This document shows positions 1 to 7,770 of a stretch of DNA of 15,615 nucleotides, piece after piece (position 1 is the stretch's first letter; each line of letters starts with the position of its first letter). A model generated the notes under the pieces. The model saw nothing but the letters and a program-made list of their open reading frames with translations, searched no databases and had not been told where the DNA came from. This stretch comes from Candidatus Gastranaerophilales bacterium (GTDB taxonomy: Bacteria; Cyanobacteriota; Vampirovibrionia; Gastranaerophilales; Gastranaerophilaceae): positions 1 through 15,615 of the forward strand of contig CALVAU010000233.1 in the NCBI GenBank assembly GCA_944325615.1, in the 5' to 3' direction. The translations under genes and the position numbers were made by a program.

Positions 1-9
1 TGCTAAAAT
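1..9 (+). promoter_or_regulatory. Possible extended -10 of the tRNA-Arg promoter
   Basis: The first nine bases read TGCTAAAAT, which fits an extended -10 element (TGn followed by a TATAAT-like hexamer). It lies about 28 bases before the mature tRNA 5' end, leaving a short 5' leader. Any -35 element would lie outside the window, so this is a suggestion only. Confidence 0.35.
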
Positions 10-36
10 CATACTGTACCGAGTTTGGTAGAGTAT

Positions 37-110
37 GCGTGTGTAGCTCAGTTGGATAGAGTGTTTGGCTACGAACCAAAAGGTCGGGGGTTCGAATCCC
101 TCCACGCGTA
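37..110 (+). tRNA. tRNA-Arg (anticodon ACG)
   Basis: A complete cloverleaf can be folded by eye. The acceptor stem is 37-43 paired with 103-109, with G-U pairs at the ends and middle. The D stem is 46-49 with 59-62, and the anticodon stem is TTTGG/CCAAA at 64-68 and 76-80. The seven-base anticodon loop has ACG at 71-73, the variable loop is 81-85, and the T arm has a TTCGAAT loop at 91-97. The discriminator is A110 and CCA is not encoded. Anticodon ACG, normally edited to ICG, reads the CGN arginine codons. A terminator follows within ten bases, so the gene is probably monocistronic or the last of its unit. Confidence 0.95.
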
Positions 111-118
111 AATAAAAG

Positions 119-145
119 CGACTTCCAGAAATGGAAGTCGTTTTT
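119..145 (+). terminator. Rho-independent terminator after tRNA-Arg
   Basis: The perfect 8-bp stem CGACTTCC/GGAAGTCG (119-126 and 133-140) has a six-base loop and is followed directly by five T. It lies nine bases after the tRNA and closes its transcript. Confidence 0.9.
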
Positions 146-506
146 ATTTATATAATTTTTTTTTGATTTTAATGTAAGTCTATTTGTAATTTAACGGGAC
201 ATTTTATTTATCCGCAAACCAAGAGTATATTTAAAATTAATATTAATATATTGGCAAAATAAACTATATAATGAGATATCTTCTTTTATTATTTATTAGA
301 TTAAAGTAGTAATAAACTATCAGGTGAAATTGCAAAAATAAAAAATAAGTACATAGTATTGCTTCTAAAATTTTTCACTTATTTAACTACTATGCTAACT
401 CTTTAGTCTATTATTGGCATAGCCTGAAAATAGTTTGCTGAAGCCTGCAATCATTTATCTTGTAAATGTAACAATTTGCTATTAATTTCCCTCTTTTTTT
501 AAAGTT
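146..506. other. Non-coding AT-rich gap before the giant gene
   Basis: I see no convincing gene here. The longest ATG frame on the + strand that I checked (from 271) is about 12 codons and has no ribosome binding site. Structural hints are a small hairpin CATTTA/TAAATG (452-457, 463-468) and two interleaved inverted repeats around 343-394. There is also an AGCCTG repeat near 421 and 442. No transposase remnant, second tRNA or CRISPR-like repetition is visible. Confidence 0.5.
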
Positions 507-536
507 TTGAAAAAAATTGTCGATATGAGGTATGTA
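507..536 (+). promoter_or_regulatory. Candidate promoter of the giant effector-like gene
   Basis: TTGAAA at 507-512 and TATGTA at 531-536 are separated by 18 bases and resemble sigma-70 -35 and -10 boxes. The predicted transcript would start about 60 bases before the ATG at 603. The -10 box overlaps the left arm of the dyad at 531-563. In AT-rich DNA such matches are common, so support is modest. Confidence 0.35.
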
Positions 537-563
537 ACATAAAGCCAAAATTTTTGTTACATA
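531..563. promoter_or_regulatory. Operator-like 9-bp dyad upstream of the giant gene
   Basis: TATGTAACA (531-539) and TGTTACATA (555-563) form a perfect inverted repeat with a 15-base spacer, ending 39 bases before the ATG at 603. Its position over the candidate -10 and start region suits a dimeric regulator. It could instead fold as a leader hairpin. No regulator is identified. Confidence 0.4.
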
Positions 564-590
564 TTTTACTTGAAACTTAAGAAATTAGCA

Positions 591-596
591 AAAGGA
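591..596 (+). promoter_or_regulatory. Ribosome binding site that fixes the start of the giant gene at 603
   Basis: AAAGGA lies six bases before the in-frame ATG at 603. The reading frame is open further upstream to a TTG at 570, but no Shine-Dalgarno-like sequence precedes that codon, so ATG603 is the better start. Confidence 0.7.
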
Positions 597-602
597 CATG
601 CG

Positions 603-3600
603 ATGTCATATGAAAATAACTTTCTTTATTTAAGGAATGGAAAGGATAAAATTTCATACGATAGCCTCATAGATAAGCTAGAAAAGAAAAATTTATCTAG
701 CAATAATAAGCTGCTTCAAATTTTTAATTTCTTTGATAAAGATGGAAACGGAGTGCTTGAGATAAAAAATGCTAACGGTGTGAATGAAATGCAATCTCTT
801 TGGAATGCTGTTAAATCATCTGCGTCGAAAAACAATAACTCTATTTTTGAAGATTCTGAAGCTCAAGAATTACTTACAAATTTGGTAGATTCAACAGGAA
901 AAAGCCTTGCTGATAATAAAATATCTTCAACTGATTTATTTGGTTTTTTAAAAGCTTTAGTGAATCAACCAACAGTACAAGCTAATCAAACTCATATTTT
1001 AAAAGAACAACAAAGCAAGGAAGTCGCTTGCCAAATTATTGATGAAAATATGAGAGATGCCTTCGAAATTTTTAATTCACAACACTTGGGAGCTATCACA
1101 GAATCATATGACAATGCAAAAGATGCTGATGATGCTTTGAAATCAACGAATGTATTTAAAATTTTAAATTATCAGCAAGCAGGCTTAAAACAATTAATTG
1201 AAGCCAAAAACAAAAATCTAACAAAACGTGAATACTATGAAGAAAACAAACAAAGAATTAAGGACATGATTCTAACAAGACTTAATGTCCTTAAAACAGC
1301 AAGCGGTGTTAGCTATATTGATTCTTTTAGAGGAGAATACTCAAAAGAAAAAATGACTGAATTTATTAATAATTATGTTGAGAAAATTTGTTCAGATGCT
1401 TCAATGGAAGATTTGAAAAAAATACAACAACAGTTTGTTTCATATAATCAAGTAGAAGAAACTGAAGCCTTAAGTAATTTAGTAAAAAGCGCAAAAGATT
1501 ACAATGAAAATTGGAAAGATACCACAATCAAACCATTGGGTGCTGAAGGAAAATCTATTACTCTTAAAGGACCTGACAAAGGAATTGTTCCAAGCTACTG
1601 GGACAGCGATGAGCCAATTAGCTTTGAGGAAGTATATAAACTGGAACGAGGAACTGAATTTTCTCAACAACAAGTTGAAAAATATGTTCAGGCTAAAACA
1701 GAGATGGAAACCGTAATAAATGCTTACAATAAAAAACAACAATTTATTGAATTTACCAATGCCTTAAGAGATGAGAAATTAACGTTAACTGAAAAAGAAG
1801 AAAAACTTCTGACAGGATTTGCTGAATTCTATTCTTTGTCAGAAGATGGTGGACTTAGTCAGCTTCAAAAAGTTATTGATAACTCTAAACTGCCTGTTAC
1901 TATAGAAAATGGAAAGTTGAACCTAAGTAAATTTCCTGATGAAGCAAGTAAAATAGACGCAATAAACCAATTACTAAAGATTGCAGGTTCAGAAAAAGAG
2001 AATGAATTTAAGGCATTTTTAGGAGACAAAACTATTGAAGAATACCAATTATCATTTGAAAAAACTGCAAATGATGTATTAGGTAAAGAAAATGGAAAAT
2101 TATTGGCCGATGCAATGGTTAATGACAATATGGGAATGATAAAACGCTATACTGGCAATTCTTCTATGGCTGGTATGGGATTGACTGTTGTTGGTGGCGT
2201 TCTATGCTTTACCCCTTTAGCTCCTCTTGGTGCTGGTTTTGTTACAGCTGGAAATACACTAGCAATTGGTGGTATGGTCGCTAAAACAGGACTTGGAGTA
2301 GCTGATCTTGTAACCAAAGATGTACGAACTCAAGAAGAATTAGAAGAACTTACAAAAGATTTTGTAATGGATGCAGGTGGTTTTATTATCGGTATGAAAG
2401 CCGGACAAGCTGGTGTAAAAGCTTTTAATAAGTTGATCGATCAAAAACTTGTTGCAGTATTTGGAGAACAAATCTCTCAAGGTAACAAAATGCAAGCTTT
2501 AAAAACAATATTTGCAAACCCTGAGTACTTAGAAAATTTTTCAAAAGCTGCAGGGGCTAAAATTAGTACAGACTTTTTGATTTCATATATGGGTGATTTG
2601 GCTATGATGGGAGCTTTAGATACTCAAGATGATTGGAAATCTCTACTTCAAGCTAACCTCACAGGTATTTTAGTCGGTATGTCAGGTGATATCAAAAATG
2701 TTGCAGGGGTAAAAGATGTAAAAATTACTTCTGATAATATAAAAATAGGAACTTCTATATATGATGCAAAATATGCTATGCCGCCTTATAACAAACTTAC
2801 TGCGGCACAGTTAAAAGTAATTAAATATATTGATATGCAAAAAAGAAAGGGTATCGATGAAAATGTTACCAATGCAATAATAGATAGAATAGATAATTCT
2901 GCTCCACCTAATTTATTCAAGTATTTAGAAAAATTAAATTCACCTGAAGACTTGGCGAAATTTATAGCTGATCATACTGTACAAGAAACAACCCAAATAA
3001 GAAATAAAAACTTGGAAATGGAAACTACCACATATGATATGGTAGAAATAGACGGAAAAACTTGGTGTGCTCCAGAAGTTGCAAAAAGTCAAATTGAAAA
3101 CATATTAGCTTTAAAAAGATTTCTAGATACACAATCGACTCCAGAGACTATAAATGTAACTCGTACCGAAGGTGTTGATGTTATGAATAGTATTAAAATA
3201 GGTGATAAAACTATTGCTGAACTTATGAACGAAATCGGTTCTGATGGCGACCCTAAAGAATTACTCAAAATTTTAAATAATGGTGAAACGGTAGTTACAT
3301 ATGACAATTTCGTTGGAACATCTTTATTGACAAAAGAACAAAGATTCCCTAATTCAAGTAAAAATATTAATAATGGCAATGTCGCTTTATTTTGGGATAT
3401 AACGGTACCAAAGGGAGCTAAAGGTGCTTTTATAGAAAATCTAACAAGTGAAAATATTATGTCAGAAATGGAATTTTTACTCCAAGCAGGTAGCCAACTT
3501 AAAATAACTGGTGCAGAATTTAAAGATGGTGTTTGGCATTTAAAAGGTGAGCTTGTTGGAGTTAAAAATGCTAAGAATTCAAATTTAACTAATAAACCTC

Positions 3601-6044
3601 AAGGTTTAACAACTGAAGAAGAAGCTTTAATTCAAAAGGCAAAAACTGAAAATCCGGCTGAAGTCGTTGCAGATAAAGTTAAACAGCAATGGACTCAAGC
3701 TGATTTACAAACAAGAGTTGAAGAAGAACCTGTTGATTTATTTAACTTAGATCCAAAAGCAGATTTAAGAAAATCCGCTCCTGAAGTTAATGATGAAGTA
3801 ACTTCATTAATTTTTACAGGGAAATTAAAAGAAAGATTAACACAACGTTATAATGATATGGGTAAAGTTTTAGAAGAAATTGCACAAGAAAGAAGTGCGG
3901 ATATTAAAAAACTCGCAAAAGATTGTGGCAGTAACAAAAAACAATTTACAGAAGGCGTTGTTAAAATCTTGGCTGAAGAAATGGGCTTGAAGGGTTTTGA
4001 ACCTAAAATAGAATTCGCTGAAATGGAAGGTACTGACGGTTTAGCGGATTGGACTACTGGTACAATTCAAATTAATAAAAACACAAATAATGCAAAAAAA
4101 ATAGTAGAAATTCTTTCTCACGAATTTACCCATATGCTTCAATATAGAGATATTTTAGCTCAGTATGGTGAACAAGGATTAAGAGAAGTTATTATGAATG
4201 ACAAGGAAATAGCTGCTAAAGATAAAGACGCAGAAATTAAAAAAGTTCTTGAAAGTCCTTTTACTGCGAGATTATTAGAAAATTATAATGCATTAAAACA
4301 TTCAGAAGTTGGCGCTTTGAATGAATATATCACTAGAATTTATAAAGACGAATTTGCAAATCCCATTAATCCAAATTTAGATATGAAAGGATATGTTGAC
4401 CAAGCCTCAGAAAGAGAAGCATACCGATTTGGCTCTGAACAATTTGGCAACAATGTTGAAGGTGTAGAACAGGATTGGTTAATTGCTGATGAAAAAACAA
4501 ATGTTCCTGAAAAACTTGGTACAACAAAGAATGGTGCAAAATATAGGATTGACGAATATGGACAAATTCACAGAAATCTTCCGGCAGGGATTGTTAGTGA
4601 TTTAGCTTCTAGATTCAATGAAATGCTTGGTGTTAAATCAACAGATTTGAATAAATACAGAAGAAGTTCAAGTTTTGAATTAACAGCTAGAAATACGAGA
4701 ATATCAGATGCTCAAGTTGATAAAATGTACAAAGAAGTTCTTAGAACATACAAAGCAATGTATGATAATAAAGAATTAGCCAGAGAATACGCTAAAGACT
4801 ATTTAGATGATATAAAAAATACTTTAGCCAAAGATCCTGAATTAAGAGAACATTTCGCATGGATGCAGGAACATCCGGAATTGTTTGGTGATGTCTCAGT
4901 ACGTAATATTAGAGATGGTTGGAATGAATATCATTCAAAAGATCAGCACACATCACCTTGGAAGATGCACCTCTTTTCTGATTCTGAAATGGATTGGCGC
5001 ACTATGTCAGAAGTAGTTATTCCTTACTTGAAAGAACAAGGAGTAAATTGGAAAACTGCTGATGAAATACAGCCTGTATCAGAATTGGAAGGTTCTCAAA
5101 AAGGTAAAGCATTTACGATTTATCCAAAAAATAATGAAGAAATGGCAAAGATTGCAAAAGATTTAGATTATATTATCAGAAATAACAATTTGGTCAGAAA
5201 TGATTCTAATATCGAAGGTGACAGACAAATGGGATCAACTGGGCGATTATTCTATCGTTATGAATGGAATTCTGGTCAGTATAAAGATGAAATATTAGAT
5301 CTTTCTAAGGAAAGCGATAGTAGAAAATGTTACAGTAGATATGATTCAAATAGGGGGATTGACCCTGTTACAGGAGAAAGCAAATATTTAGCTGATGATA
5401 TGACCCCAGCTGATGATATTTGGTTAAACTTTGATCCTGCTGCTGGAAATTCTAAAGTAAAACCTCAATCTACAAATAATCAAACAAGTCATATACAATT
5501 ACAGCCAAATCAAAGATATGAAATAAAAGAATTCCCTATTTTAAAAATGGCTGATTATGAATTGGATTTAAATCAACCAAGAATTAAACAAGCTCTACAA
5601 GGTCTAGTTGAAGGACAACAAGTTACTGTTGGCAGGGAAGGTAATATAACAATACCGGAAGAACATACAAGTGTATCTCGTCAACATGTAATTATTGAAA
5701 AACGTAATGGTAAATTATATATAATAGACAATAATTCAACGAATGGAACAAGTATAATTGAAAGTAATTATCAAGGTGGTAAACCCCAACAACCAAGTAA
5801 AAACTATAATTTAAATAACATTATCGATAGTTCTATAAGCAATACACCTAAGCATATTATTGAAAAAAGATTGAATATTCGTAGTTACTTAGAGCAAAAT
5901 TTCCCTGATGAATTTAATAGAATTATGGTAAAAGTTGGTGATAATAATGCTTGGAAGATTAAATGGGAAGATATTATACAAAATAATTCAACTCTTGAAC
6001 AAGATCGAGCAACTTTAAATAGACTTTTCAATGATTTATTTTAA
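603..6044 (+). CDS. Giant multidomain effector/toxin-like protein: EF-hand, ADP-ribosyltransferase, HExxH peptidase, phosphothreonine lyase-like, FHA
   Basis: About 1813 aa, numbered from ATG603; AAAGGA precedes this ATG, whereas the upstream TTG at 570 has none. Domains in order: an EF-hand-like calcium loop at 45-56 (DKDGNGVLE); a long charged helical region to about 510; glycine-rich hydrophobic segments near 520-575 and 655-675; an R-S-E mono-ADP-ribosyltransferase at about 830-990 (R854, GTS ending at S907, E955-x-E957); an HExxH metallopeptidase (H1173, E1174, H1177, likely third ligand E1270 or E1272); a domain at about 1446-1612 with OspF/SpvC/LanL lyase motifs (K1454-x-H1456, K1484, FTIYPK with Y1507, R1552); and an FHA domain at about 1666-1726 (GR 1677-1678, SRQH 1692-1695, NG 1714-1715) with an 85-residue tail. 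No N-terminal signal peptide is seen. Enzyme families are recognised by motif only. The role as a delivered effector is inferred. No adjacent immunity gene is recognised. Confidence 0.85.
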   Translation: MSYENNFLYLRNGKDKISYDSLIDKLEKKNLSSNNKLLQIFNFFDKDGNGVLEIKNANGVNEMQSLWNAVKSSASKNNNSIFEDSEAQELLTNLVDSTGKSLADNKISSTDLFGFLKALVNQPTVQANQTHILKEQQSKEVACQIIDENMRDAFEIFNSQHLGAITESYDNAKDADDALKSTNVFKILNYQQAGLKQLIEAKNKNLTKREYYEENKQRIKDMILTRLNVLKTASGVSYIDSFRGEYSKEKMTEFINNYVEKICSDASMEDLKKIQQQFVSYNQVEETEALSNLVKSAKDYNENWKDTTIKPLGAEGKSITLKGPDKGIVPSYWDSDEPISFEEVYKLERGTEFSQQQVEKYVQAKTEMETVINAYNKKQQFIEFTNALRDEKLTLTEKEEKLLTGFAEFYSLSEDGGLSQLQKVIDNSKLPVTIENGKLNLSKFPDEASKIDAINQLLKIAGSEKENEFKAFLGDKTIEEYQLSFEKTANDVLGKENGKLLADAMVNDNMGMIKRYTGNSSMAGMGLTVVGGVLCFTPLAPLGAGFVTAGNTLAIGGMVAKTGLGVADLVTKDVRTQEELEELTKDFVMDAGGFIIGMKAGQAGVKAFNKLIDQKLVAVFGEQISQGNKMQALKTIFANPEYLENFSKAAGAKISTDFLISYMGDLAMMGALDTQDDWKSLLQANLTGILVGMSGDIKNVAGVKDVKITSDNIKIGTSIYDAKYAMPPYNKLTAAQLKVIKYIDMQKRKGIDENVTNAIIDRIDNSAPPNLFKYLEKLNSPEDLAKFIADHTVQETTQIRNKNLEMETTTYDMVEIDGKTWCAPEVAKSQIENILALKRFLDTQSTPETINVTRTEGVDVMNSIKIGDKTIAELMNEIGSDGDPKELLKILNNGETVVTYDNFVGTSLLTKEQRFPNSSKNINNGNVALFWDITVPKGAKGAFIENLTSENIMSEMEFLLQAGSQLKITGAEFKDGVWHLKGELVGVKNAKNSNLTNKPQGLTTEEEALIQKAKTENPAEVVADKVKQQWTQADLQTRVEEEPVDLFNLDPKADLRKSAPEVNDEVTSLIFTGKLKERLTQRYNDMGKVLEEIAQERSADIKKLAKDCGSNKKQFTEGVVKILAEEMGLKGFEPKIEFAEMEGTDGLADWTTGTIQINKNTNNAKKIVEILSHEFTHMLQYRDILAQYGEQGLREVIMNDKEIAAKDKDAEIKKVLESPFTARLLENYNALKHSEVGALNEYITRIYKDEFANPINPNLDMKGYVDQASEREAYRFGSEQFGNNVEGVEQDWLIADEKTNVPEKLGTTKNGAKYRIDEYGQIHRNLPAGIVSDLASRFNEMLGVKSTDLNKYRRSSSFELTARNTRISDAQVDKMYKEVLRTYKAMYDNKELAREYAKDYLDDIKNTLAKDPELREHFAWMQEHPELFGDVSVRNIRDGWNEYHSKDQHTSPWKMHLFSDSEMDWRTMSEVVIPYLKEQGVNWKTADEIQPVSELEGSQKGKAFTIYPKNNEEMAKIAKDLDYIIRNNNLVRNDSNIEGDRQMGSTGRLFYRYEWNSGQYKDEILDLSKESDSRKCYSRYDSNRGIDPVTGESKYLADDMTPADDIWLNFDPAAGNSKVKPQSTNNQTSHIQLQPNQRYEIKEFPILKMADYELDLNQPRIKQALQGLVEGQQVTVGREGNITIPEEHTSVSRQHVIIEKRNGKLYIIDNNSTNGTSIIESNYQGGKPQQPSKNYNLNNIIDSSISNTPKHIIEKRLNIRSYLEQNFPDEFNRIMVKVGDNNAWKIKWEDIIQNNSTLEQDRATLNRLFNDLF

Positions 6045-7231
6045 ATAATTTGAAATCCTATATCTTTGATTTGAACCCAATCGCCTTTAACAAGCTTTGT
6101 CTCGTTTAAAATCTCTTTACCATTGATTTTAATTCCACTTGAAGCAGGTTTAACAACATATCCATCTAATGTCGGATTAAATACACCTAAACTAGTATTT
6201 AGAGGTACTTTATGTTCCAAATGTCTATATATCAAACCAACTGTACTGTTATTATCTAAATATTTTGGAACTAATTTATCAGGATTTTTTACATCAGACA
6301 TTTTATAGTGAAATACTCTTGGATCTAAATTTTTGCCTGTTTTTGATATGTTGAAAATATTACCGTGCATTGCATCAAAAAGATATTTATTACCATTTTT
6401 AGCTATAATCTCATTCCAAGCATGACCACCTGTTGAATATTGTCCTTGTACGAATCTTGTTAATAAACCTATTTCATCACCTAGTAATTTAGTTAATAGC
6501 GCGCGATGTCTGCACATACCTGCACCACTATTTATAATTTCACCTAATAAAACTTCTTTAGTTTCAAAACTGTGCATATTAGATACTAGATTTGAGATCT
6601 TAGAATTATCTTTTGAAACAGAAAAAACTTCATCTACAAATATCATCATTTCATCAATTTTTTGAGTTTCCGTAAAGTTTTTATTTGCAATTCGGTTTTT
6701 GAATGCTTTAACTGTTTGATTTAAAATTCTATCTATGTTTTTGTCTATAATTACGATTTCTTGAAGTCCATTACTAAATCTTGACACATTCTGTCCAAAT
6801 TCGTTAAATTGTGCGTGAGGTCCGCAGTATCTAAAACCATTTATAAAATGTTCATTTTCTGAAATAATATTTTTTGCATATCTATTACTTTGTTCAATTG
6901 CCTCTTTTGGAGCGAAATAAGTACCTGCTTTATTCATATTAGGTATAGTATATTCCCCAGTTCTAACGTGGGCAAGAAAATCTAGGTCCTTTGAACTTGA
7001 CTTTCTTATGGTTGTTGTAATTTCACCATTAGAGTGAAATCTAAATAAATGCTCTCGAGTGCCAGTTTTGTTGTATAAATTAAGAGCTTTTGTTCTTTTA
7101 GATAGTAATTCTATGGTATCAGAAACACCGTACTTAATGGCATTCGTAATATTAGAACTGACAGCTCTTACTCCAGCTGGAGCAGACTGAAAGATTTTGG
7201 TTATACATTGTGTACCAATTCTTGCGAACAT
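6041..7231 (-). CDS. Transglutaminase-like (Cys-His-Asp) protein with possible FHA-like tail
   Basis: 396 aa. The core carries the papain/transglutaminase-type triad: C240 in GAGMCRHRALL, H270 in GGHAWNEI and D286 in YLFDAM. The CRHRALL and GHAWN blocks resemble transglutaminase-like/EDR1-type domains, whose members act as peptidases, amide-modifying enzymes or non-catalytic folds. The exact reaction cannot be read from the sequence. The last ~65 residues are beta-rich and end in a KINGKEI...L..GDWVQI pattern like the final strands of FHA domains, but GR and SRxH are absent. The start is ATG with AGGGA five bases upstream. The first ~60 residues match nothing I know and contain no clear signal peptide. 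The gene is convergent with the giant effector-like gene, and the two stop codons share TTAA at 6041-6044. No confident promoter is seen in the 188-base gap upstream. Confidence 0.75.
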   Translation of the reverse strand: MFARIGTQCITKIFQSAPAGVRAVSSNITNAIKYGVSDTIELLSKRTKALNLYNKTGTREHLFRFHSNGEITTTIRKSSSKDLDFLAHVRTGEYTIPNMNKAGTYFAPKEAIEQSNRYAKNIISENEHFINGFRYCGPHAQFNEFGQNVSRFSNGLQEIVIIDKNIDRILNQTVKAFKNRIANKNFTETQKIDEMMIFVDEVFSVSKDNSKISNLVSNMHSFETKEVLLGEIINSGAGMCRHRALLTKLLGDEIGLLTRFVQGQYSTGGHAWNEIIAKNGNKYLFDAMHGNIFNISKTGKNLDPRVFHYKMSDVKNPDKLVPKYLDNNSTVGLIYRHLEHKVPLNTSLGVFNPTLDGYVVKPASSGIKINGKEILNETKLVKGDWVQIKDIGFQII

Positions 7232-7419
7232 AAATATCCCTGTTTCCCCTGTATATTTAATAAAGTATTTTTCTTATCAAAAATTGCCTTCTGATTTTTA
7301 CAATTTAATATTAATTTTTATATTGATTAATATTGTTTTTTATGTCCAATTTTATTTCAATACTCATTTTTGTTGTTACAAATAATCATATAAGTTGTTT
7401 CTTTATTTCTAATATAAGT

Positions 7420-7770
7420 CTATTTTTTCAGGTTTTGTGCATTTTGAATTAATTGTTCTGTTTCATCTTTGTCTAAGTTGTTCTTGATTATATAGTTGAT
7501 TGCTGGCATGTTATAATTATTCTCACTAAATTCAGGGTTAGTTTCTAAAAACTTTTTAGCGAGCATAAGTTTCATTTCTTTGTCATCGCCAAGAAATTGA
7601 AAAAGTTGAAAATTATCATACAATCTGTTCCCTTTTTTATCTTTAAGGCTGGCTGCTTCTTTTAGAATATTTAAATCGTTTTCTGATTGTATTGCATCGG
7701 CAAAGTCGTCAGACCAGGCTTTTGAGACAGATAGTTCTTTTAATAATTTATCAATTTCTTTTTCTAACAT
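7420..7770 (-). CDS. Small helical hypothetical protein (116 aa)
   Basis: I do not recognise this protein. It is 116 aa, highly charged (Lys, Glu, Asp), predicted mostly helical from composition, with no membrane segment, signal peptide or cysteine. It opens with MLEKEIDKLLKELSV and ends in a Lys-rich tail, so a cytoplasmic protein is likely. The ATG has AAAGG eight bases upstream, but that site lies within one arm of a long inverted repeat (7771-7839), so translation may be structure-controlled. It lies 90 bases downstream of the response regulator on the same strand and could be cotranscribed with it. The length, clear start and proper SD support a real gene; function is unknown. Confidence 0.65.
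   Translation of the reverse strand: MLEKEIDKLLKELSVSKAWSDDFADAIQSENDLNILKEAASLKDKKGNRLYDNFQLFQFLGDDKEMKLMLAKKFLETNPEFSENNYNMPAINYIIKNNLDKDETEQLIQNAQNLKK

Noticed and set aside
91..110. Integration site of a mobile element at the tRNA 3' end
   Set aside because: No second copy of the tRNA 3' sequence and no integrase occur in the window, so an island at this tRNA cannot be supported.
570..602. TTG-initiated N-terminal extension of the giant protein
   Set aside because: No ribosome binding site precedes the TTG, while AAAGGA sits six bases before the in-frame ATG at 603.
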